Below are positions 48,974-58,226 of a DNA stretch of 64,000 bases, in pieces; the first letter of the stretch is position 1; each line of letters starts with the position of its first letter. Origin of the DNA: Shewanella sp. UCD-KL12 (GTDB lineage Bacteria > Pseudomonadota > Gammaproteobacteria > Enterobacterales > Shewanellaceae); NCBI RefSeq assembly GCF_001957125.1, contig NZ_MPHJ01000002.1:310001-374000 (forward strand), written 5' to 3'. The notes beneath the pieces are model-generated. The model was not told where the DNA came from and made no database searches. It worked only from the letters and a program-made list of their open reading frames with translations. Made by a program: the position numbers and the translations under genes.

Positions 48974-50887
48974 ATGAAAAAGAATAGTCACTTTCTTAAA
49001 ATATTTACGCTGGTTTTTCTGATAATAGCCGGTAGTGAAATTATGTGGATGAAAGGGCTACAACCATTAGAGCTAAATCTCTCCGATTATTTTGTTAGGT
49101 TACATGCGCAGAATATATTGCCGGATAATGACATTGTTATTGTCAATATCGATGATGCAAGTTTGGCTCGAATGGAGGGTAAAGTGGGGAGCTGGTTCTG
49201 GCCTAGGTCGGTTCATGCAGAGATGATTGCAGGGATCAGTAAGCAAAAGCCCAAGGCGATAGTGTTTGATCTTTCCTTCGTTGAGCGAGATCTCTATCGA
49301 CCAGAGAGTGATGCCTTGTTTAATCAAGCGTTAGCAGATAAAGATAATATCTTCTTTGCGTTGGTCAGGCTCCCCGCCGAGCAAGATTCTAATGGGCCAG
49401 AGCTAAAGGCCATCGCAGATAAAGTTGGGCTTATCCGAACTTCAGATGCGGTTGACGATGCAAGAGCTGCACTTATGCCTCCCTTAGCCATAGATCCAAA
49501 ATATTGGCGCGTTGGCTCGGTAAACTTCGTTAATGATAACGATGGGGTTGGCCGTAACTATGATGTCTACCAGAATCTATATGGCTGGTTACTGCCATCA
49601 CTGCCTGCGAAAGTAGTTAGTGATCTTGGTTACCCAGTCCCCACTCTCGATGAGATTATTTTATCTTGGCGCGGGCAGAAAAATCCCTATCAAAGACTTT
49701 CCTATGCAGATCTATACGATGATTTTAATCGCGAAAAGTCATTAAGATCTAGCTCTGAGCTCACTGATAAAATAGTTGTTATTGGAGCCGATGCGTCGGC
49801 GTTGCATGATATCAGGGTTACCCCTATCGATAGCTTATATTCCGGCTTGGATATTCTAGCGACCGCGATTGATAACTTAAAAAATCAAAGATATATGAAG
49901 ACAGCTCCTGCTTGGGCATATCTTTTGTTTTGCCTTATCTCAGTGATTATCGTGTCTCAATGCTTTCGGTTTAAGGTCAATGCCATTGTAGTCGGTGGTT
50001 CACTGCTTGGCGGGACATTGTTGAGCCTGTTAGCCAGCTACCTATTACTTGATGGCCTTATCCTACTTCATATGCTTACTCCGCTTCTTTTGATATGGCT
50101 ATATTATTTTACCTTAGAGCTGCGGGAGTACCTGATAGAGCGCCAATCAAGAAAGAGAACCATAGAGTTATTTAGTCGCTTCGTGAATCCATTGGTTGTG
50201 AATGAGCTGGTGTCCAATGAAGGGCTGAGTAGAGAGGGGGAGAGCCGACAAGTCTCAGTGTTGTTCTCTGATATTAGGGGCTTTACGAGCTTGTCAGAAA
50301 ATCGCACTCCTCAGGAGGTAGTAAACTTATTGAATCGATACTTTACCCTGCAGGTTGCCGTAGTGTTCAAGCATGGCGGGTCATTAGATAAGTTTATTGG
50401 TGACTGTATTATGGCTTTCTGGGGCGCACCATTAGACGATGAAGAACACGCTAAACATGCCGTTGATGCTGCACTGGAGATGGCACAGGTACTACAAGAA
50501 TTTAAACAAGAGTTAGGTCAACAAGATGCCGATTTTGATGTAGGGATAGGAATACACTCAGGTCCTGCTGTTGTGGGATTAATCGGTTCTGATCAACGAA
50601 AGGAATACACAGCCATTGGCGACACAGTTAATTTGGCCAGCAGAATAGAGGGTTTAACTAAAGGAGTCTCTCGGATACTAGTCTCAAGAGACACCATGGA
50701 CCTTTGCCATGACCACTTTGATTTTAAGCCTTTCGGTTCTTTTAAAGTCAAAGGCCGGGCGCAGGACGTTGAACTGTTCAGCCCCGGCGAGAGAGGGTTA
50801 AATGAAGCGAATACTGATAAAGAGAATAGTGTTGAAGAGCAGAGTAAAACTAACTTGGTTGCTGCCACTGCTAATCGCGGTAACTAG
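48974..50887 (+). CDS. CHASE2-domain class III adenylate cyclase
   Basis: The 637-aa product has an N-terminal membrane helix, a periplasmic CHASE2 sensor at about 30-300 (VIVNIDDASLARMEGKVGSWFWPR, IVVIGADASAL), three membrane helices at about 310-380 and a class III cyclase domain at about 415-605. Metal-binding aspartates lie in LFSDIRGFT and FIGDCIMAFWG; the purine-specifying pair is the Lys of DKFIGD and the Thr of EYTAIGDT, the ATP-type combination of class IIIb cyclases; the transition-state Asn/Arg lie in NLASRIEG. cAMP synthesis is therefore likely. The last 86 bases overlap the next gene. Confidence 0.9.
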   Translation: MKKNSHFLKIFTLVFLIIAGSEIMWMKGLQPLELNLSDYFVRLHAQNILPDNDIVIVNIDDASLARMEGKVGSWFWPRSVHAEMIAGISKQKPKAIVFDLSFVERDLYRPESDALFNQALADKDNIFFALVRLPAEQDSNGPELKAIADKVGLIRTSDAVDDARAALMPPLAIDPKYWRVGSVNFVNDNDGVGRNYDVYQNLYGWLLPSLPAKVVSDLGYPVPTLDEIILSWRGQKNPYQRLSYADLYDDFNREKSLRSSSELTDKIVVIGADASALHDIRVTPIDSLYSGLDILATAIDNLKNQRYMKTAPAWAYLLFCLISVIIVSQCFRFKVNAIVVGGSLLGGTLLSLLASYLLLDGLILLHMLTPLLLIWLYYFTLELREYLIERQSRKRTIELFSRFVNPLVVNELVSNEGLSREGESRQVSVLFSDIRGFTSLSENRTPQEVVNLLNRYFTLQVAVVFKHGGSLDKFIGDCIMAFWGAPLDDEEHAKHAVDAALEMAQVLQEFKQELGQQDADFDVGIGIHSGPAVVGLIGSDQRKEYTAIGDTVNLASRIEGLTKGVSRILVSRDTMDLCHDHFDFKPFGSFKVKGRAQDVELFSPGERGLNEANTDKENSVEEQSKTNLVAATANRGN

Positions 50888-51362
50888 CACTGGGTTTGCA
50901 CAAGAAAAAGCCAGTGTAGTTCGTGATACTAAGTTGAAAGAGCGGCCTTATACGGATGCTGCAACCTTAAGTATATTGAAAGCGTCTCAAAGTGTTGATG
51001 TGATTAGCAGGCAGTCAAGCTGGCTTGAGGTGCAGGCTGAGCCTCTCTCTGGTTGGGTGAAGATGTTCAGTGTTCGTTACATTGGGCAAGAAGCTCAATC
51101 TGAAGATGCTTTTGCGGGAACCAAGCAGGTATTTAATTTAATCACCACTGGCAGTAGCGGAAGTACAGTAACAACGGCCTCTCGTGGTTTAGATGAGAAT
51201 GGCTTTTCAAACCCAAACCCCAACCCTAGAGCGTTTGAGCTCATGCAAACTTTCAATATTTCTCAGCAAGATGCCAAGTCCTTTGCTCAGGATGAAAACT
51301 TGAAACAGCAGCGGCAAGAATATGTGAATGGATCAGAACATTCTGCAGGAGATAAGTCATGA
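50802..51362 (+). CDS. Periplasmic SH3-domain protein
   Basis: The 186-aa product has a signal peptide after a basic N terminus (KLTWLLPLLIAVTSTGFAQ, cleavage near residue 34), a bacterial SH3 domain at about 37-95 (VVRDTKLKERPYTDAATLSILKASQSVDVISRQSSWLEVQ, GWVKMFSVRYIG) and a polar C-terminal part. SH3b domains bind peptidoglycan or peptides. The start lies within the cyclase gene in another frame with GAGAGG in front, so translation is coupled. It is paired with the M48 protease through an ATGA overlap. It may present substrate or tether the protease. Confidence 0.8.
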   Translation: MKRILIKRIVLKSRVKLTWLLPLLIAVTSTGFAQEKASVVRDTKLKERPYTDAATLSILKASQSVDVISRQSSWLEVQAEPLSGWVKMFSVRYIGQEAQSEDAFAGTKQVFNLITTGSSGSTVTTASRGLDENGFSNPNPNPRAFELMQTFNISQQDAKSFAQDENLKQQRQEYVNGSEHSAGDKS

Positions 51363-52213
51363 AGTTAACTATATCCGCGCTATTCATTTGTGTTGTTTTT
51401 GTGTTGTTTGCTGGCTGTTCAACTCAAGGGCTAGTGATAAATAATATCGATATTGGTAAGAGCCTTTCCGCCCTTGGACACACTTCCGATGCCTTAACTG
51501 AGATGGATCAAGAGGCTGAAATACGTCTGGGGCAAGAGGTGGTCACTAACCTATTGGGGGTGGCGCCACTATTACAAAATCAACAGGTGCAAAAGTACGT
51601 TAACAGTGTGGGTCGCTGGGTGAGTATGCACTCAGAGCGTCCCGATCTTCCTTGGACTTTTGCCGTTCTCGATGATCCGACAGTTAACGCCTTCGCAGCG
51701 CCTGGAGGTTATATAGTGATCACTAAGGGCTTGTTGCTGAGAATGAATAATGAAGCAGAGCTTGCAGGTGTGTTAGGCCATGAAATATCTCATGTGCTGC
51801 AGAAGCACCATTTGAATGCGTTAAGAAAAGCCAGTGGCATGAATGCGCTGTCAGATTTAACCAGTGTTGTATTGACGGCAAAAGAGGAAAGTACTGAGTC
51901 AGTTAAGCTGATTACTGCAGGTACGGAGATATACACTCGTGGGTTAGATAAAGCCGATGAGTATGAGTCAGATGCAATGGGAGTTGTATTAGCAGCAAGA
52001 GCGGGGTATGACCCTTATGGATTGCCGGCAGTATTACAAAATTTGCAGGTGATCAATCCTGATGATGCAGGCATCGCTATGATGTTTAAAACCCATCCCT
52101 CATTCGATGCGCGACTGTTACGTTTAGATGAGGATATGGGCCAAGATTTTGATAAGTTTTATCAGCACCCATTAGTACGGCAGAGGTTTGTACACGCGTT
52201 ATCGGGTCTCTAA
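51359..52213 (+). CDS. M48-family lipoprotein metalloprotease
   Basis: The 284-aa product has a lipoprotein signal (LFAGC, Cys20), a zinc-protease domain with GHEISH near residue 140 and the third-ligand segment DEYESDAMG near 201. It resembles the catalytic part of BepA/YfgC and LoiP, periplasmic proteases in outer-membrane quality control, but lacks the C-terminal TPR domain of BepA. It is the last gene of the operon, in a 4-bp overlap with the SH3 gene. Regulation of an envelope protease by the upstream cAMP and c-di-GMP enzymes is inferred from the operon only. Confidence 0.88.
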   Translation: MKLTISALFICVVFVLFAGCSTQGLVINNIDIGKSLSALGHTSDALTEMDQEAEIRLGQEVVTNLLGVAPLLQNQQVQKYVNSVGRWVSMHSERPDLPWTFAVLDDPTVNAFAAPGGYIVITKGLLLRMNNEAELAGVLGHEISHVLQKHHLNALRKASGMNALSDLTSVVLTAKEESTESVKLITAGTEIYTRGLDKADEYESDAMGVVLAARAGYDPYGLPAVLQNLQVINPDDAGIAMMFKTHPSFDARLLRLDEDMGQDFDKFYQHPLVRQRFVHALSGL

Positions 52214-52487
52214 GCTGTCACTGTTTGAGCTGAGAACATTTTTAAAGAAATTGTTGAGAGTGAACAATCAAAGGCGCTAGGTTTGCGCCTTTGTTACTTT
52301 TAAGGTCGAGCCTGCTTAACAAGTGAAATTTGTGAACGTCTTTACAATCTTCTATAAAGCCCTGCCCACTTAGCTATAAGCCTATTCAAGCCCTACTTTG
52401 GTATAACATATTGTAACTTGACCTGATGATATAACTCACAGACACTCGTTAGTAAATATGCCCTCAATGTATGGATGATTATAATAA

Positions 52488-53969
52488 ATGTTACTATTTT
52501 TTATCTGCATAGGCTCGTTGTTACTTGCCTATAAGTTCTACAGCCCCTTTGTAGAGCGTCAAGCTGGCATTAACCCCAATGCCCAAACCCCACAAACCCG
52601 CTTCGATGATGGCGTTGACTATGTCAAAGTTCATCCGGTCAAAGCATACTTAATTCAATTTCTTAACGTTGCTGGTGTTGGCCCAATATTCGGTCCAATC
52701 CTTGGTGCGCTTTATGGTCCTGTGGCGCTAGTCTGGATTGTACTGGGTAATATTATTGGTGGCGCGGTCCACGATTACTTCTCGGGTGTGTTAAGCATTA
52801 AAGAAGATGGTAAGAGTTTACCTGAGATCGCAGGGCACTACTTTAACGTGGTCTTTAAAGGGGTCATGTTGGTCTTTACCGCTATGCTGTTGTTCTTCGT
52901 AGGTGTCGTGTTCATCATGAGCCCGGCAGGCTTATTAAGTAACCTGGATTTCTTCGAAGGAACTATCTTTGCCCATAATGCATTTTGGGTATTGGCTATT
53001 CTAGCTTACTACTTCTTCGCGACTCTGCTTCCAATCGATAAGATCATCACTAAACTTTACCCTCTGTTTGGTTTGCTAATGATTGTGATGACAGTTTCTA
53101 TCGCAGTGGCATTGATGTTCAATGCGCCGCAGCTGCCAGCCCTTTCAGAGATCAAAGGTATTTTTGATCATAACCATTACGATAATGTGCTACTGGCGCC
53201 AAACCCTGATGGACTGCCGATATGGCCGCTACTGTTTGTGACTATTACTTGTGGTGCAATTAGTGGATTTCACTCGACCCAAGCGCCTATCATGGCTCGC
53301 TGTCTGACTAACGAGAAGTACGTTCGCCCAGTTTATTACGGCGCTATGATGTCTGAAGGTATTGTTGCTTGTGTATGGGCTATGGCGGGTATTGCAGCCT
53401 TCCCAGGTGGCTATGTTGAGCTTAAAGAGATACTCGATCAAGGTGGACCAGGCATGGTGGTTAACCAAGTCGCAACCACTTACTTAGGTGTAGCTGGTGG
53501 TATTATGGCCATTATCGCTGTGGCTATTTTCCCGATCACCTCAGGTGATACGGCATTTAGATCGCTGCGTCTAACTATTATCGATGCCTTTAAGATCCCT
53601 CAAAGCATACGCAACCGTCTATTAGTTGCACTGCCTATTCTGGTCATCGCTTACTTTATGACTAAGATCGACTTCTCACTTATCTGGCGCTACTTCGCCT
53701 TCTCAAATATGCTGCTTTCAACCAGTGTACTTTGGCTAGCGACTAAGTACCTATTCGATCGCGGTACCTTCCACTGGATTGTGAGCTTGCCAGCCATTGG
53801 CGGAACTTGTGTTACTGTGTCATACATAATGACAGCGGGAATAGGTTTTGGTTTAAGTCAGTCACTGGCACAGCCAGTTGGTATCGCAGTCGGTGTGGTA
53901 TCGCTTATCGCACTCATCCTTGCACACCAGAAGCGTAAAGGTGCTGACAAATCAGAGGCTGAAGCTTAG
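52488..53969 (+). CDS. cstA: CstA-family carrier (carbon starvation protein)
   Basis: The 493-aa product has about twelve to fourteen hydrophobic helices and family motifs FLNVAGVGPIFGPILGALYGP, VLGNIIGGAVHDYFSGVLS, SGFHSTQAPIMARC and FPITSGDTAFRSLR. The family (CstA, BtsT) takes up pyruvate or peptides, often on carbon limitation. E. coli members are about 700 aa, so this is the short type. A PFOR-like enzyme lies elsewhere in the window but not adjacent. It is a single gene; which substrate it carries is unknown. Confidence 0.88.
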   Translation: MLLFFICIGSLLLAYKFYSPFVERQAGINPNAQTPQTRFDDGVDYVKVHPVKAYLIQFLNVAGVGPIFGPILGALYGPVALVWIVLGNIIGGAVHDYFSGVLSIKEDGKSLPEIAGHYFNVVFKGVMLVFTAMLLFFVGVVFIMSPAGLLSNLDFFEGTIFAHNAFWVLAILAYYFFATLLPIDKIITKLYPLFGLLMIVMTVSIAVALMFNAPQLPALSEIKGIFDHNHYDNVLLAPNPDGLPIWPLLFVTITCGAISGFHSTQAPIMARCLTNEKYVRPVYYGAMMSEGIVACVWAMAGIAAFPGGYVELKEILDQGGPGMVVNQVATTYLGVAGGIMAIIAVAIFPITSGDTAFRSLRLTIIDAFKIPQSIRNRLLVALPILVIAYFMTKIDFSLIWRYFAFSNMLLSTSVLWLATKYLFDRGTFHWIVSLPAIGGTCVTVSYIMTAGIGFGLSQSLAQPVGIAVGVVSLIALILAHQKRKGADKSEAEA

Positions 53970-54000
53970 CCTAAATCGATAAGCTAAATGTAAACGTCTA

Positions 54001-54031
54001 AAAAAGGGCGGCACTGAGTGCCGCCCTTTTT
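54001..54031 (+). terminator. Terminator after cstA
   Basis: The stem AAAAAGGGCGGCAC / GTGCCGCCCTTTTT with a short loop TGA lies 31 bases past the stop codon; it is symmetric and may also stop the convergent lysE transcript. Confidence 0.93.
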
Positions 54032-54078
54032 GATTCAAAAATTCTTGCCTACTGAGCTTATTGGAGAGGCATTCAGGT

Positions 54079-54708
54079 TTATGGTTTCAACCCGAGTACA
54101 AGACCAAAAATGACCAGTCCCGCCCCACAAGCTTGGTTGATTCTCTGTTTCATTCTATTCAGGTGCTGCTGTAGCTTTTTAGAGGTGAAAATGACTGCTA
54201 CCAGCGCAAACCAAGCAGCGTGAATGGCAATCATATATCCGCCGTAAATAAGTGCTGTCATTTGACTGCTGGGCTCTGGAGTGAGCAGTTGACTAAATAT
54301 ACTCAGGAAAAAAAGCATAGTTTTGGGATTTAACAGGTTACACAAGAATCCCTGTCCGATAGCTGCCATTGAAGTACTGCCCGATTTAACCTCACTCTCC
54401 TTGTTACTCGGCAGACTCGCAGTTTCTTGGTTCGCCGTCATAAGCCCCTTAATACCGAGGAATATTAGGTATCCGGCACCCGCATAGCGAATAAGGTTAA
54501 ACAGCAAATCATTCTGTGATATTAAGTAACCAATTCCCATCATCGAGTAGCCAATATGTACTGTAATGGCGAGGCTTACTCCTAATGCTGTCCACAGTCC
54601 GATATTACGGCCGTGATTTAGGCTGTTTCTGAGTACTAAAACAAAATCAGCGCCTGGGCTAATAACGATGAGTAACCCAAGTATTGCCATGCTTATCCAT
54701 TCCATCAC
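54079..54708 (-). CDS. LysE/RhtB-family exporter
   Basis: The 209-aa inner-membrane protein has about six helices with the signature LVISPGADFVLVLRNSLNHGRNIGLWTALGVSLA and FLCNLLNPKTMLFFLSIFSQLL. It probably exports an amino acid or derivative. AAGAGGAATAG lies in front of the ATG. It is divergent from the LysR gene at 54903 with 13-bp repeats between, so that regulator is its probable controller. Confidence 0.9.
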   Translation of the reverse strand: MMEWISMAILGLLIVISPGADFVLVLRNSLNHGRNIGLWTALGVSLAITVHIGYSMMGIGYLISQNDLLFNLIRYAGAGYLIFLGIKGLMTANQETASLPSNKESEVKSGSTSMAAIGQGFLCNLLNPKTMLFFLSIFSQLLTPEPSSQMTALIYGGYMIAIHAAWFALVAVIFTSKKLQQHLNRMKQRINQACGAGLVIFGLVLGLKP

Positions 54709-54761
54709 ACTATTCCTCTTTAGTTATTGTTATAAAGTTTATTAATCCACTGTCTCAAAAG

Positions 54762-54811
54762 AGCAGTTCAAAAAGTAATTCAAGAGAGTAATTCAAGAGA
54801 GCAAATCAATA
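54762..54811. promoter_or_regulatory. Iterated 13-bp repeats between lysE and lysR genes
   Basis: AGTAATTCAAGAG occurs twice head-to-tail (54774-54786, 54787-54799), preceded by a related AGCAGTTCAAAA and followed by AGCAAATCAATA. The block lies in the 190-bp divergent region between the exporter and its LysR regulator and may be a multi-site operator. LysR sites usually have T-N11-A dyads, so the direct-repeat form is unusual. Confidence 0.5.
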
Positions 54812-54902
54812 ATGCTCTGGGTTGTTACTATTCAGTAGAGAGATTCTAGGGGGCTATTGTATGGACAATCATGGCTGTTTATAATCGATTTAACCTCCCT
54901 TG

Positions 54903-55811
54903 ATGTGTGAGTTAAATTCACCAATGAGACATCTGAAAGCATTCCATACGTTTCATGTTGCTGCCAGCTCCACGAGCCATAGAGAAGCCGCCAGTAAACT
55001 ATCCATTACCCATGGCGCTGTGAGTAAGCAGATAAAAGTGCTCGAAGCTTATTTAGAGCAGACACTGTTTTATCGTCAGGGGAGGCATGTTTATCTGACT
55101 AAAGAGGGGGAGCTGTTAAAAGAGTATACCGAGCAAGCCTTTCAAACATTATCCCTTGGCGCTGCCAGAGTGCGTCAGTCAAACCAGTCTTTTTTAGAGG
55201 TGTCCTGTGAGCCGACATTAACCATGCGCTGGTTAATGCCACGCCTATCTGAGTTTCATCAAGACACCCATGCAGATGTCCGGCTTTCAACGGCTGGTGG
55301 CCCTGTGGTATTGGGAAGCTCTGGATTATCCTTAGCAATACGTCGAGATGATTTTGCACTGCAACAAGATCATAAAAAAATTCATCTTGTGGAGGAGTGG
55401 GTGGGGCCAGTATGTTCACCAAGCTATTGGCAACAGATCCAAGACGATCTTAGCCAAATGACCAAACTGCACAGTGAGAGTCGATTATCAGCTTGGCAGG
55501 ATTGGTTGTCCGATGCTGAAGCCGGACAGAATTTTGGCTCCAGTGAGCAAACATTTGCCCACTTCTATTTTTGTGTTCAAGCCGCTGTTGATGGGCTAGG
55601 TGCGGCAATGGGGTCTTACCCTCTGGTTGTCGACGATTTAACACAGGGACGTTTAGTCGCGCCCTTTGGTTTTATTCGCTCAGGGCATAACTATGTGGTG
55701 TTAAAGCAAGAGTTACAGCAAGTGTTACAGCAAAAAGGTGACAGCGAGCCATTAGAAGCGCAGTTTATCGCTTGGCTGCAGTCGGCCTTGAAAGACTGCA
55801 TTCCATTGTAA
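54903..55811 (+). CDS. LysR-family regulator (GcvA-like)
   Basis: The 302-aa product has the LysR winged helix at about 10-70 (LKAFHTFHVAASSTSHREAASKLSITHGAVSKQIKVLEAYL) and a GcvA-type effector domain after residue 95 (LEVSCEPTLTMRWLMPRLSEFHQ). The start could be TTG 54900, ATG 54903 or ATG 54924; no strong ribosome site decides it. It is divergent from the LysE-type exporter, the common arrangement for a regulator that senses the exported amino acid. Confidence 0.85.
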   Translation: MCELNSPMRHLKAFHTFHVAASSTSHREAASKLSITHGAVSKQIKVLEAYLEQTLFYRQGRHVYLTKEGELLKEYTEQAFQTLSLGAARVRQSNQSFLEVSCEPTLTMRWLMPRLSEFHQDTHADVRLSTAGGPVVLGSSGLSLAIRRDDFALQQDHKKIHLVEEWVGPVCSPSYWQQIQDDLSQMTKLHSESRLSAWQDWLSDAEAGQNFGSSEQTFAHFYFCVQAAVDGLGAAMGSYPLVVDDLTQGRLVAPFGFIRSGHNYVVLKQELQQVLQQKGDSEPLEAQFIAWLQSALKDCIPL

Positions 55812-55975
55812 TGGCGCAGGCGCTGAGAGTTAGCTAAAAGTTAGCTGAGCGTTAGCTCCGAGTCTTCGAGTACGCAAACACGTTGGCTGCGAGGTAAGCG
55901 TAAAGCCTGTTCTCTGAGTCTACTTGTTTAAAGACTTAGGGCAGTGCTCGCAATCGCACTGCGACGTACTTTTTT

Positions 55976-56254
55976 CTAAGTTCTATAAAGTACTTTAATC
56001 ACATGCCAGCCGAATTTGGTCTTAACTAGGTGCGGGGTTATCAACTCACCGGTAAAGCAGACTTTATCAAATGGCGGTACCATAGAACCTTTCTTGAACT
56101 CACCTAAGCTGCCACCTTTCTTACCTGAAGGGCAATTTGAGTGTTTCTTGGCGAGTACATCAAACTTAGCACCTTTATTCAGTTGCTTAATAATGTCTTC
56201 GGCCTGCTCTTTATGTTTGACCAAAATATGAAGTGCTGCTGCAGTTCTTGCCAT
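55976..56254 (-). CDS. ppiC: Parvulin-type peptidyl-prolyl isomerase
   Basis: The 92-aa cytosolic product is a single parvulin domain: [68 protein letters not shown]. These match E. coli PpiC in size and motifs. It catalyses cis-trans isomerisation of prolyl bonds. It is a single gene. Confidence 0.95.
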   Translation of the reverse strand: MARTAAALHILVKHKEQAEDIIKQLNKGAKFDVLAKKHSNCPSGKKGGSLGEFKKGSMVPPFDKVCFTGELITPHLVKTKFGWHVIKVLYRT

Positions 56255-56412
56255 GATGTCTGTCTTTGCGTCGAGAGTTAAAGAGCTATTATATCACTGA
56301 CAAGATGCCATAGGCTATGAGCTCTAGGGTATGAGTGACGAGATCGTTTAGCACTATGGCGTACGCAGGCTCACTAAGGGGGACAAAACGCTAACCTTTG
56401 CTATAGCCAATG

Positions 56413-57798
56413 TTATAGCCAACCTTCACCTTGACCGAACCGATACACGAGTTGCCCTGTTACTAACTTATCGCTGGATGAATGTTTTGCACTGTAGTGA
56501 TTTTGCCAATCGAGTTGTAATGCCCAGTTTGCTGAAAGGCGGTAATGCGCACCAACTCCTGCATTAACTTGAAACGTTTTTGTGTTTCTATCCATTTCAC
56601 GCATCGACTCTCCAATACCTGCTGTCAAATAAGGTCTTAGGGTGTTTTGGCCATTAAAGTAATACTGGCTATCTAAGCTGTAGTTTTCAAAAGTAACTTT
56701 TTGGCTTGTTTTCTGTTCGGTTAATTCTCCGCGAGCATAGCTTAAACGAGTTGAGAAATTCCGAGTGAAATACAAGCCTAGTGTTGCACTTGGTACCCAA
56801 CCCGCTTCTATCTCCCATGTTTTATTAGGGGATAAGTAGCTGCTACCAGCAGAAAAACCAACTATACCGAAGTGAACGGGATCATCTATATGTTGATATT
56901 GCCCATTATGGTGACGGCCTACTCCTGTATTAGCGCTACCAGCACCTATTGAATACTGTACTTGTAACTGTAGCTGTTTATCGACACGGCCATTATCTAG
57001 TTGGACTTCTGTTAACCCCATATAACCAGTGCCTGCTTTTATCACATCACTACCAAATAAGTTATTAACGCCCCGCCCAAGAGAGTCGATAGGGTCTAGA
57101 AAAAATAGGGCGGTATCACCCAAGCGCTCTGAGCCCCAAATAGTTCCTCCTCTTTGAATTATTTCTCTCTCTTTATGAAATGCCCATTCACCATAGACCC
57201 AGCCCAGTACAGGGGTAACGACTAAGTCCTGAATTGATGGGGTTTCAGCAAATGCTTCTACACCGTACTCCCAGTAAAAGGTCGACATTAAGAAGGAATA
57301 CATAAAAGAGTCCCACTGACGATAACCGGACTTTCTAGCAGCTTGATAGTAAACACCACCAAAATAGGGATGACCAATATAATTGATTGCTACGTGGTCT
57401 CTATCCCAGACGGGGCCACTTTTGACATTGTCCCACCATTTCTCGTGTAATCGCTCATCACTTTTTTCCCAGTTAGTGATTTCACTTGGAAGTAATGCAA
57501 GAAAGCCCGCAAAGCCGACACCATAGGCGGCAACGGAGGTTGTTTGAGACCAAAGTCTTGCTTTGTCCTCGCCATTCTCTGCACTAAAAAGAGACACTGA
57601 ATATGGGTTGCTATAAACAGCTTCCTCCCTAATAGTATCTTCCCAACTCGTGTTGGTGATACTGGGGCGGTAGATGTCTGACTGGCTATCTGCATCTGCT
57701 AACATTGGCTCAGAAAAAGCATGAGAATATGAGGTTGTTGCTAGTAGAGCGATGGTCAAAATACTTTTTTTGTAGCAATTAATGAGGTGCTTATTCAC
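56413..57798 (-). CDS. DUF3943 outer-membrane-like protein
   Basis: The 461-aa product has a signal peptide (cleavage near SYSHA-FSE), a DUF3943 domain at about 90-250 (DRDHVAINYIGHPYFGGVYYQAARKSGY, SFMYSFLMSTFYWEYGVEAFAE, QDLVVTPVLGWVYGEW) and a C-terminal beta-rich barrel-like part (GVGAHYRLSANWALQLDWQNHY). Its role is unknown; the family is found in Gram-negative envelopes. A 28-bp element 85-112 bp upstream is shared with the gene at 58298. It is a single gene. Confidence 0.8.
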   Translation of the reverse strand: MNKHLINCYKKSILTIALLATTSYSHAFSEPMLADADSQSDIYRPSITNTSWEDTIREEAVYSNPYSVSLFSAENGEDKARLWSQTTSVAAYGVGFAGFLALLPSEITNWEKSDERLHEKWWDNVKSGPVWDRDHVAINYIGHPYFGGVYYQAARKSGYRQWDSFMYSFLMSTFYWEYGVEAFAETPSIQDLVVTPVLGWVYGEWAFHKEREIIQRGGTIWGSERLGDTALFFLDPIDSLGRGVNNLFGSDVIKAGTGYMGLTEVQLDNGRVDKQLQLQVQYSIGAGSANTGVGRHHNGQYQHIDDPVHFGIVGFSAGSSYLSPNKTWEIEAGWVPSATLGLYFTRNFSTRLSYARGELTEQKTSQKVTFENYSLDSQYYFNGQNTLRPYLTAGIGESMREMDRNTKTFQVNAGVGAHYRLSANWALQLDWQNHYSAKHSSSDKLVTGQLVYRFGQGEGWL

Positions 57799-57882
57799 GG
57801 TCGTCTCAATTTAATTCAATTAGATTAGGATGTGTTGTGGGGGCTTAACTTACGGCTAGATTATTGTTTACTAGTTAATAAG

Positions 57883-57910
57883 ACGATGAATTAGAGAAAT
57901 TCAATTTTGG
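57883..57910 (-). promoter_or_regulatory. Shared 28-bp upstream element, copy A
   Basis: This 28-bp stretch differs at one base from 58722-58749. On the minus strand it contains GAATTTCTCTAATTC, a dyad, and lies 85-112 bp upstream of the DUF3943 gene. TTGAAT within it, 17 bases from TTATTA, could be a promoter. Two near-identical copies at similar distances from two minus-strand genes suggest a common regulator. Confidence 0.6.
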
Positions 57911-58129
57911 ATTCGCTTTAGTCACAAAGTATCAATTGTGTAAAAAATTCTGCTAGCCAAATAGGGCTAAGCAGAGGAGTGAAAAATATGCGAGCAGGTT
58001 TAAGTCTTAATTAAATGAGACTACTCAAAGTGGTTTTTGAGGTGAAAAATACTGATTGTGCTGCTGAATTATTAGTTATAAATCAAATGAGAGTCAGCTG
58101 TGACTCGCTAAACTAAGGCTGACATTTGG

Positions 58130-58143
58130 TGAACAATTGTTCA
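58130..58143. promoter_or_regulatory. 14-bp perfect palindrome
   Basis: TGAACAATTGTTCA is a perfect palindrome in the 499-bp gap (57799-58297) between the small gene at 58298 and the DUF3943 gene. It has the size and symmetry of a dimeric operator; the regulator is unknown. Confidence 0.4.
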
Positions 58144-58226
58144 TTCGAAAAGTGCACGGTGTAGAGCTATTAAAGTTGGCTACAAATTCGCTAAGGTTCC
58201 CCTTTGAATCAGTACTTACATTAAGT

